Positions 6,876 through 12,500 of a DNA stretch of 12,500 bases are shown here, piece by piece; within the stretch, counting starts at the first letter, position 1, and each line of letters opens with the position of its first letter. Source of the stretch: Symbiodinium natans. Taxonomy: Eukaryota > Sar > Dinophyceae > Suessiales > Symbiodiniaceae. Made by a program: the position numbers and the translations under genes. The stretch is from positions 247,501 to 260,000 of the forward strand of contig CAJNDS010002385.1 in assembly GCA_905221605.1 (NCBI GenBank). Direction: 5' to 3'. The notes below the pieces were generated by a model. That model was not told the DNA's origin. It saw nothing but the letters and a program-made list of their open reading frames with translations, and did no database searches.

Positions 6876-7431
6876 GCTGGACGCCGGTTTCGCCTTAGGG
6901 TTTAGGATTTAGGGTTCAGGGTTTAGGGTGTTTAGGGTTTAGGGTTTAGAGTTTGGGTTTTAGGGTTTAGGATTTAGGGTTCAGGGTGTTGAGGGTTTAG
7001 GGTTTAGGGTTTAGGGTTCAGGATGTTGAGGGTTTAGGGTTTAGGGTTTAGGGTTTGGGATCTAGGGTCTAGGGGGACCGTTTTCTTTGTGAGGTTTCGG
7101 TTCGAGCTCAGTGATTTGCTAGGCCGTGTTATTGAAACACACTTTCAGCTTTCAGCTAGCTGTTTGACGTATGAGGACCAAAATAGCATGGGTGGTCCTT
7201 AAACTCCAACACTCCCAAACTCCAAAAGCTCCTAGCCCTAAACCCTAAACCCTAAACCCTAAACCCTAAACCCTAAACCCTAAACCCTAAACCCTAAACC
7301 CTAAACCCTAAACCCTAAACCCTAAACCCGAAACCCTGAACCCTGAACCCTGAACCCTGAACCCTAAACCCTAAACCCTAAACCCTCCCGCCCCCCCTCA
7401 AAGCTATTGGGGTAGGCGGGCGCAGTCGAGC

Positions 7432-7495
7432 GTCTCAGCGAGACCAGGGCAGGCTCTGCTGGGCTGCAGAGCCTGCCAACCGCACCCCTGAGGGG
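7432..7495. other. cluster of three hairpins
   Basis: GTCTC-AGC-GAGAC (7432-7444), a perfect 12-bp stem with a 6-nt loop (GGCAGGCTCTGC 7448-7459, GCAGAGCCTGCC 7466-7477), and CCCCT-G-AGGGG follow one another within 64 nt. The region is unique sequence, unlike its surroundings. A structured intronic RNA is possible, but no known snoRNA boxes or tRNA features were recognised. Confidence 0.4.
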
Positions 7496-7936
7496 TCGCC
7501 AAGCTAGAGTCGCCTAGCATTGTCACAGATATATATTTTATTACCCTAAAACCCTCGGGGAGGATCCTTTAAAACTGGCTCCTGGCCTGAGGCCCCTGGA
7601 GGCTCGTGGAGACCCTTGGAGGTCGAAGGGTTTAGGGTTTAGGGTTTAGGGTTTAGGGTTTAGGGTTTAGGGTTTAGGGTTTAGGGTTTAGGGTTTAGGG
7701 TTTAGGGTTTAGGGTTTAGGGTTTAGGGTTTAGGGTTTAGGGTGTAGCACGAGTCAGCTGAACGCAATAGTGTGAAGACATGCCCACCCCAAGGCCACCC
7801 AATCACAACTCATTGCGAACCAAACCGGAGCCAGCCCAAGCCAAGCCAACCATTCACAACTCAAACATCGAACAGTTCAGAGGAAAGACTGAGAGTGCTT
7901 GGGACATTTGCGATTGGCTAAGGACCCCCCCCCCCA

Positions 7937-8260
7937 GGTTTTTGCGCAGGGGACGGTCTGGGCCGAAGGGCCCTCTCATAGCAAATATCAGGGCATGAAC
8001 GCTGGGTCACCTGGGACCAGAAGGTTTGTGCGAAGGGGGGTCTGGGCCGAAGGACCCTCGCAATTGCCGATTGGGGATCACTTGGGAGGCCATAAGGCTA
8101 AGGATCCCCTTTTAGGTTTTTGCGAAGGGGACGGTCTGGGCCGAAGGGCCTTCTCATAGAAAAACTCAAGCGTGAGTAGGTTGCAGCCTGGGGCCATAAG
8201 GCAAAGGAGGCGTGAATAGGTTGCGGCCTGGGGCTTATTTGGGGCCAAGACAAAGGACGG
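7937..8260 (+). repeat. short tandem duplications (GGTCTGGGCCGAAGG unit)
   Basis: A unit containing GAAGGGGACGGTCTGGGCCGAAGGGCC recurs at about 7944, 8031 and 8119, spaced roughly 88-90 nt apart and diverged. A second unit, GTGAGTAGGTTGCAGCCTGGGGC, is repeated at about 8172 and 8212. Several short open frames in this stretch follow the repeats and are not taken as genes. Confidence 0.6.
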
Positions 8261-8609
8261 GCCAGCAGGGCCTCCAAGGGTCTCCAAGGGCCTCCAAAGG
8301 CCTCCAAAGGGTTGAAGGCCTCTCCAGGAACCTCACGGGCTTGCAGGGGCCCTCAGGGGCCTCCACGACCCTTCACGGTTTCCGGGGCCTCCCAGGGCCT
8401 CAGGGGCCTCCAGACGTCTCTAGGGACCACATCCGAGCTTTGCAGGAATTTTCAAGGCCTCAGGAACCTCCAGGGGCCTGCAGGACCTTCAGGAATCCAG
8501 GCGCCTACACCCTAAACCCTAAACCCTGAACTCCCGAGCTTCCTGAATTTCCTGAATTTCCTGAAGCCTTGACTGGCTCCGGCCCTTGGCCTACCAACCT
8601 GTTCGCCAG

Positions 8610-8630
8610 GCGCAGAGACTGGGGCAGGAG
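8610..8630 (+). CDS. purL: FGAM synthase (PurL), visible exon 10, 21-nt microexon
   Basis: This microexon completes Gly (G|GC) and reads AETGAGG, with the last Gly split by the next intron. Joined to exons 9 and 11 it gives APFPG-AETGAGG-RIRD, the exact family order (for example PYPGAETGAGGRIRD in plants, PFSGATTGTGGRIRD in animals). The acceptor is GCCAG|GCG and the donor GGAG|GACAC (GA type), phase 1 at both ends. An acceptor-donor pair 21 nt apart with this motif between them is very unlikely by chance. Confidence 0.9.
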
Positions 8631-8833
8631 GACACATCTTGTTTAGGGTTTGGGGTTTAGGGTTTAGGGCTTAGGGCTTACCGCAAAGTGTCTACAGGGA
8701 TCCTTATTGTGATTTTAGGTGTGCTCCTTCATTATGGGGTTGTGGGGCTCATTGGGGTCACAGAGACGCCGGGTGGATGCGTAGTAAGTTTCGATGCTTA
8801 ACGTTTTGGTTCCCTTCTTTGGGTAAGGGATAT

Positions 8834-8962
8834 AAGGAGGGACCCCTAGAAGGGACCTCCAATCTTTTCCCCCTAAAAGGGTCCTCATATTTACCTTACA
8901 TAGTCCCTCTATGCCTAACTGCCTAATGTGGCCCCTCAGGTCCCCTATAAGGATCCCTCCTT
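8834..8962. mobile_element. fold-back element D
   Basis: The left arm AAGGAGGGACCCCTAGAAGG (then GACCT, to 8858) and the right arm (8938-8962, ending GGATCCCTCCTT) are inverted complements with a few mismatches and one gap. The interior is non-coding; a 103-codon minus-strand frame across it has no recognisable protein features. A MITE-like element is inferred. Confidence 0.4.
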
Positions 8963-9487
8963 TTGTTCCTTGATGTGGGAGAGTCGTTGTATAATCAACA
9001 TTTTTGTTAACTTTCCGAAGCCCCAAGCCCTAAACCCTACGCCCAAGTCTGGCTGAAAACTCGTGTTCCGGGAAACGTAGTAGGGAATTCGAATTCGAAA
9101 TCTTCAACCCAAAACCCTGAGCCCAAAACCCTAGAACCCTGGACCCTGAACCTAAACCCTAACCCTAAACCCTAGAACCCTAAACCCTAGACCCTTCATC
9201 TCTTGCTGCTTCCTTGTAAGGCAAGTCGGATGTTCAGGATCTCCACACATGCGGAGGGCTTCGGCTTAGGGTGTAGGCTTACAGGCTCCTAGCACGAAAT
9301 TAAGGAAGTTGGGTCCCGATGTAATCCCCTGAGCGTTCAGGTGTTAGGGTTTAGGGTTATGGGTTCAGGGTTTGGGGTTTAGGGTTTAGGGTTTAGGGTT
9401 TAGGGTTTAGGGTTTAGGGTTTAGGGTTTAGGGTTTAGGGTTTAGGGTTCAGGGGCCTAATGCCCATTCCCGACGAAGAAATATTTT

Positions 9488-9595
9488 ACTTGGAGGTTTC
9501 ATGGGTTGAATCAGTATGTCTTACCCTAAATGGGGTTTTTAAGTGTAGTCACCATACTTCTAACCCTACTTAAACCTACCCATGAACCTCCAAGT
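9488..9595. mobile_element. fold-back element A4
   Basis: The left end ACTTGGAGGTTTCATGGGT and right end ACCCATGAACCTCCAAGT are complementary except for one extra T in the left arm. The interior holds CTTACCCTAAATGGGG and TAACCCTACTTAAACC. Same family as 4040-4161 and 9829-9900. Confidence 0.65.
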
Positions 9596-9602
9596 AAGAT
9601 AT

Positions 9603-9707
9603 GGGGGTTTACGAAAATAGGGGACCCCCGAGTATAGGCCCCCAAATAGTAGGATTCCCTTATATCAAGGACCCCAAAAAGGTACCCCTATTTTCGGAAA
9701 CCCCCTA
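9603..9707. mobile_element. fold-back element B
   Basis: GGGGGTTTACGAAAATAGGGG at the left and CCCCTATTTTCGGAAACCCCC at the right are near-perfect inverted repeats of about 21 bp. About 60 nt lie between them. The element starts only about 8 nt after A4 ends, so the two form a cluster of hairpins shortly before exon 11. Confidence 0.5.
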
Positions 9708-9765
9708 AACCCCCCTAAACCCTAAACCCCAAACCCTGAACCCTAAATCCAAAATTTTCATCGAG

Positions 9766-9806
9766 GACGCATCCGTGATGGTGAGAGCACTGGCAAGGGC
9801 TCTTTG
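9766..9806 (+). CDS. purL: FGAM synthase (PurL), visible exon 11, RIRD motif
   Basis: After completing the Gly from exon 10, this exon reads RIRDGESTGKGSL. It matches the PurL stretch G-R-I-R-D-x-x-x-T-G-(R/K)-G-(S/A) that follows the ETHNFP loop. The acceptor is CGAG|GACGC, whose first bases repeat the previous donor GGAG|GACAC. The 3' end is uncertain: GC donors are possible after 9798 (AAGG|GCTCT) or after 9806 (TTTG|GCCGG, used here), and a GT donor lies at 9813. The family would continue with VVA-x-T-A-G-Y, which is not found directly after. Confidence 0.87.
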
Positions 9807-10700
9807 GCCGGGGTGCTTGGAGGGCCATACTTGGAGGTTCATGGTACTTACTAACCACCTATAACTGTACTTAAAACTGCAGTACCATGAACCTCCAAGT
9901 AGAGGGGCAGTGCATGACATGAGGACGCAGGGCTTAGCGTCGCGGGGAAACTTCGGGGTTTAGGGTTTAGGGTTTTGGGGTTTGGGGTTTGGGGTTTGGG
10001 GTTTAGGGTTTAGGGTTTAAGGTTTAGGGTTTAGGGTTCTCTACTTGTAGCCCTACTTGGGGTATTTGAAACCCTACTTACCCATGAACCTCCAAGTATA
10101 TAAGCCCTGAAACCTCAACCGTGGGCATTTCTTAATTTGCTGCGGACTTCTTCAGATGTGAAGGATGCGACATAGGGGCTTGGGTTTAGGGTCTAGGGTT
10201 TAGGGTTTAGGGTTTAGGGTTTAGGGTTTAGGGTTTAGGGTTTAGGGTTTAGGGTTTAGGGTTTAGGGTTTAGGGTTTAAGGTTTAGGGTTTCGGGTTGA
10301 GACATCGAAGAGCGCCGCTTTGCTAGGATCCCCAAAAGGCCCCATAACCCTTTTTTCCCTAAACCCTAGACCCTAGACCCTAAACCCTCAACCCTCAACC
10401 CTAAACCCTAAACCCTAAACCCTAAACCCCTAGACCCCCATGCGCCCTGCGCCGCGGACAACAGTCTCTCCGATTGCATGCAAGGCTCAAGGCACATCGC
10501 AGGGTTCCTTGGCCTTGTATGCACACGCTAAGGTTGCAGTCGCATGCTTGGGGTTTAGGGTTTGGGGTTTAGGGAAAATCTACCCGTCATAAGACCATCG
10601 CGACCAAGATCAAGACTCCGTGTCACAGTGTGCGTCCCGCTCACCCCCTTTGAAGGGCCGCCGTCCCCCTCCCCGACCTGGAGCCATGGTCTTGATGGAG
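9807..10700 (+). repeat. probable intron 11, telomere-like arrays
   Basis: After element A5 come TTTAGGG/TTTGGGG units (about 9955-10038), a right half of element A ending CATGAACCTCCAAGT at 10097, and a long TTTAGGG array (about 10182-10293). A CCCTAAA array follows (about 10356-10433). The sequence at 10440-10550 is unique, with repeated GCATGC/TTGCATGCAAGGC words. Nothing coding is recognised up to about 10700. Confidence 0.65.
9829..9900. mobile_element. fold-back element A5, 72 nt with perfect 20-bp arms
   Basis: ACTTGGAGGTTCATGGTACT (9829-9848) and AGTACCATGAACCTCCAAGT (9881-9900) are perfect inverted complements around a 32-nt loop. This is the shortest and cleanest copy of the A family and lies about 20 nt downstream of exon 11. 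Its perfect arms suggest recent insertion or conserved structure. Confidence 0.75.
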
Positions 10701-10731
10701 GTGGCCATGGGCAAGGGGGCCGCCACTGCAG
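10701..10731 (+). CDS. tentative PurL exon 12 (weak)
   Basis: GAG|GTG at 10701 and GCAG|GCG at 10731 look like the acceptor and GC donor of the other introns. Between them the frame reads VAMGKGAATAG, with the last Gly split. PurL at this point has G-(S/A)-x-V-V-A-x-T-A-G-Y, so AATAG could be that motif, perhaps from an acceptor at 10715. Either choice makes the length wrong by one to six residues, and no following exon with Y-C-x-G-N-L is seen. The call is therefore weak. Confidence 0.22.
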
Positions 10732-11205
10732 GCGGGTTTCTAGGGCCCGAGGTCAAAAACCAAGAGGCCCTGATCGCTAACCCTAAACCCTAACCCTAAA
10801 TCACTCTAAACCAGGGAGTAGGATTTTTGCTTCGGGCTGCTTAGGACTTAGGGCAACCCTCCACTTGGATTAAAGCCCAGTGAGGTTGAGAGTTGCGGTT
10901 TCTAGGGCCCTCCAGCACTCAGTGATAAGCCCTCATCCCAAAAACCCTCCAAAACCTAAAGTGTGGAGGGGAAGACAGGAGCACAAGTAAACACCAACAT
11001 CCTCTCACGGTTGCTATTTTCTTAGACCTTAACTCTGTTTTCCGAAGAAGAGTAGCAACATGGTCCGCTTTGACTGCTGCATGGCTATCGTATTCAACGC
11101 TAAACCCTAAACCCTAAATCCTAAACTGCCCCCCCCACCCCCCTCCCAAGAAGCGCACATTCCAAGTACGTCGCATTGCGAGCGCCCAGGGGGTCCGATA
11201 ATCGA
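10732..11205. other. non-coding stretch, no feature recognised
   Basis: Mostly unique sequence with two short CCCTAAA runs (about 10778-10800 and 11099-11125) and a C-rich tract at about 11127-11147. A brief open stretch, MVRFDCCMAIVFNA, begins at 11060. It has no recognisable context and is not called. Confidence 0.5.
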
Positions 11206-11291
11206 AGTTGCCCCACTTGCCCTGGTGGCCCAGAAAAGCTAATTGTTGTTGCCCCACTTGCCCCACTTGTCCCACTTGCCCCACTTGCACC
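11206..11291 (-). repeat. CCCCACTTG minisatellite, reverse orientation
   Basis: About six interrupted copies of CCCCACTTG, the reverse complement of the CAAGTGGGG unit found downstream, occur here with a unique 30-nt interruption (about 11220-11253). They face the GGGGCAAGC array that starts 40 nt later, so the two can pair as an inverted repeat. Confidence 0.75.
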
Positions 11292-11331
11292 AGGTGAAAT
11301 CCTTGCTGCTTGGGCAAGTGGGGGCAAGTCA

Positions 11332-11484
11332 AGCGGGGCAAGCGGGGCAAGCGGGGCAAGCGGGGCAAGCGGGGCAAGCGGGGCAAGCGGGGCAAGCGGG
11401 GCAAGCGGGGCAAGCGGGGCAAGCGGGGCAAGCGGGGCAAGCGGGGCAAGCGGGGCAAGCGGGGCAAGCGGGGCAAGTGGGGCA

Positions 11485-11486
<2 letters not shown>
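11332..11486 (+). repeat. GGGGCAAGC 9-mer minisatellite, about 17 copies
   Basis: Near-perfect tandem copies of GGGGCAAGC, with the final unit changing to GGGGCAAGT. All six frames are open or nearly open because the unit is 9 nt without stops. The resulting collagen-like or Lys-Arg-Gly ORFs are artefacts. The G4 runs repeated every 9 nt give strong quadruplex potential. Confidence 0.95.

Positions 11487-11487
<1 letters not shown>

Positions 11488-11515
<28 letters not shown>
11488..11515. repeat. poly-C run (28 C)
   Basis: Twenty-eight consecutive C directly follow the GGGGCAAGC array. The G-rich and C-rich strands thus swap at this point. The length is uncertain. Confidence 0.9.
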
Positions 11516-11520
11516 TGCCC

Positions 11521-12194
11521 AGCCGCGCTACAAGTCTGCCTCAAATCAGGCTGCATTTGAGGCAGACTTATGGCTGGGGCTCGTTGAGGGCAGACCCTGG
11601 CCATGTAGAACCCTAAGTGCTATTAGACTCGGACAGACCCTAAAATAACCGACCCAGCCACAAGTCTGCCTCAAATCGGGCTGCATTCAAGGCAGACTTG
11701 TAGTTGGGGCTCGTTGGGGGCAGACCCTAGCCAAGTAGAACCTTAAGTGTTATTGGACTCGGACAGACCCTAAAATGACCAACCTAGCCACAAGTCTGCC
11801 TCAAATCGGGCTGCATTTGAGGCAGACTTGTGGCTGGGGCTCGTTGAACCTTAAGTGCTATTGGACTCGGAGGCTCGGTGAGGGCAGACCCTAGCCATGT
11901 AAAACCTTAAGTGCTATTGGACTCGGACAGACCCTAAAATGACCAACCTAGCCACAAGTCTGCCTCAAATCGGGCTGCATTCAAGGCAGACTTGTGGTTG
12001 GGGCTCGTTGGGGGCAGACCCTCGCCAAGTAGAACCTTGAGTGCTATTGGACTCGGACAGACCCTAGAATGACCAACCTAGCCACAAGTCTACCTCAAAT
12101 CGGGCTGCATTTGAGGCAGACTTGTGGCTGGGGCTCGTTGAGGGTAGACCCTAGCCATGTAGAACCTGAAGTGCTATTGGACTCGGACAGACCC
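11521..12194 (+). repeat. 130-bp satellite, five copies in A-B-A-B-A order, each with a hairpin
   Basis: Units start at about 11531, 11661, 11791, 11955 and 12085. Each contains CAAGTCTGCCTCAAAT, a short loop around CGGGCTGC, and the inverted ATTTGAGGCAGACTTG, then a shared tail ending GGACTCGGACAGACCC. Copies 1, 3 and 5 (type A) carry GCATTTGAGG, TTGAGGG and CCATGTA. Copies 2 and 4 (type B) carry GCATTCAAGG, TTGGGGG and CCAAGTA. Copy 3 has a 34-nt internal partial duplication, which makes it 164 nt. The stem is about 16 bp in type A and has two mismatches in type B. No protein is encoded. Confidence 0.9.
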
Positions 12195-12484
12195 TGGGGC
12201 AAGTGGGGCAAGTGGGGCAAGTGGGGCAAGTGGGGCAAGTGGGGCAAGTGGGGCAAGTGGGGCAAGTGGGTCAAGTGGGGCAAGTGGGGCAAGTGGGGCA
12301 AGTGGGCAAGTGGGGGGGGCATGGGGCAAGTGGGGCACGTGGGGCGAGTGGGCAAGTGGGGCAAGTGGGGCAAGTGGGGCAAGTGGGGCAAGTGGGGCAA
12401 GTGGGGCAAGTGGGGCAAGTGGGGCAAGTGGGGCAAGTGGGGCAAGCGGGGCAAGCGGGGCAAGCGGGGCAAGCGAGGCAAGTG
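12193..12484 (+). repeat. GGGGCAAGT 9-mer minisatellite
   Basis: About 30 copies of GGGGCAAGT run from the last satellite unit to near the window end. Minor variants occur (GGGTCAAGT, GGGCACGT) and there is a GGGGGGGCAT interruption near 12311-12323. The last four or so units switch to GGGGCAAGC. Long proline/leucine-rich frames across it are repeat artefacts. Confidence 0.93.
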
Positions 12485-12500
12485 GCAGAAATCACTTGGC

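Larger units (their letters stand above)
6876..8609 (+). repeat. intron 9, telomere-like arrays, hairpin cluster and short tandem repeats
   Basis: GC-AG intron of 1734 nt, the longest closed intron here. TTTAGGG with TTCAGGG/GTTGAGGG variants lies at about 6894-7078. A unique stretch is followed by CCCTAAA with a CCCTGAA block (about 7236-7387) and a hairpin cluster (7432-7495). TTTAGGG (about 7627-7745) leads into a repeated GGTCTGGGCCGAAGG segment (7937-8160). From about 8258 to 8490 there is a degenerate GGCCTCCAGGG repeat. The final 80 nt before the microexon are unique. Confidence 0.78.
8631..9765 (+). repeat. intron 10, TTTAGGG arrays and fold-back elements
   Basis: GA-AG intron of 1135 nt. 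A TTTAGGG-type array begins about 10 nt after the microexon (about 8640-8682). A mostly unique stretch (8690-9025) contains fold-back D (8834-8962). Short CCCTAAA/CCCTAGA runs (about 9027-9192) and a TTTAGGG array (about 9341-9452) follow. Fold-backs A4 (9488-9595) and B (9603-9707) come last. The intron ends with CCCTAAA variants and the acceptor CGAG|GAC. Confidence 0.78.

Noticed and set aside
8212-8529. Gly/Pro/Leu-rich ORFs over the GGCCTCCAGGG stretch
   Set aside because: They follow a degenerate short repeat and end in translated CCCTAAA units; no protein family features.
8715-9026. 103-codon minus-strand ORF
   Set aside because: It crosses a fold-back element, shows no recognisable motif, and lies in an intron of the + strand gene.
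132-9806. Land-plant origin, suggested by TTTAGGG repeats
   Set aside because: Plants use GT-AG introns almost throughout; the GC/GA donors with AG|G context fit dinoflagellates far better.
132-9806. PurL pseudogene
   Set aside because: No frameshift or stop falls inside the conserved segments, phases agree across all junctions, and the motifs are intact. Transcription cannot be shown from sequence alone.
1-11125. A true chromosome end (telomere)
   Set aside because: The arrays are short, degenerate, in both orientations and interleaved with conserved exons across 10 kb. A telomere would be one terminal array in one orientation.
11114-11648. Collagen-like, Lys-Arg-Gly-rich and Pro-rich ORFs in several frames
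   Set aside because: All are by-products of the GGGGCAAGC minisatellite and the poly-C run, open on both strands at once.
11521-12194. CRISPR array
   Set aside because: Units are 130 bp and similar along their whole length, with no short constant repeats separated by unique spacers.
12095-12495. Long His-Leu-Pro / Thr-Cys-Pro minus-strand ORFs
   Set aside because: Repeat translation of the GGGGCAAGT array; no non-repeat protein sequence supports them.

Overview
The window is most likely nuclear DNA of a dinoflagellate, or a close relative. It carries pieces of one conserved housekeeping gene on the + strand, split into very small exons. The exons are separated by introns packed with plant/alveolate-type telomere-like heptamers (TTTAGGG / CCCTAAA and variants) in both orientations. 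Three things point to a dinoflagellate: the TTTAGGG repeat type, intron 5' ends that are GC or GA instead of GT, and an AG|G context at nearly every junction. The species is not identifiable.

Gene: eleven short segments between 132 and about 9806 join in frame and in order into about 190 residues of phosphoribosylformylglycinamidine (FGAM) synthase (PurL / PFAS / ADE6), the fourth enzyme of de novo purine synthesis. The landmarks follow the family order: a TEC-Y...FE-like segment, PEK...VPVMAKG...ALE, GLGYDEQD..YY..F, DLAQ-GNSEHSRHWFF, IDGE-DMPLTLFQ, GNSVIGFHDNSSALRG, PGPLKE, RDYD..LTVETHNFPCGIAPFPG, AETGAGG and RIRDG.STGKG. This covers the end of the N-terminal domain, the linker domain and the start of the first synthase (AIRS-like) domain. 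The 5' and 3' parts of the gene lie outside the window. A twelfth exon near 10701-10731 is only tentative. None of the exons except the two ETHNFP/linker pieces would stand out in an ORF search.

Layout: 1-131 degenerate CCCTC-rich repeat; 132-9806 PurL exons 1-11 with introns of about 0.3 to 1.7 kb. The introns hold telomere-like arrays, several families of short fold-back (MITE-like) elements, poly-C/poly-G runs, one unassigned coding-like island (5656-6084) and one strongly hairpin-forming stretch (7432-7495). From 9807 to about 11110 there is more telomere-like array and fold-back sequence, probably still intron. From 11206 to 12484 lies a separate composite satellite: GGGGCAAGC/T 9-mer minisatellites flank five copies of a 130-bp hairpin-bearing repeat arranged A-B-A-B-A.

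The main observation is the gene architecture itself: a conserved metabolic enzyme gene whose introns consist largely of interstitial telomere-like repeats, with GC/GA donors and short direct repeats at the intron boundaries.
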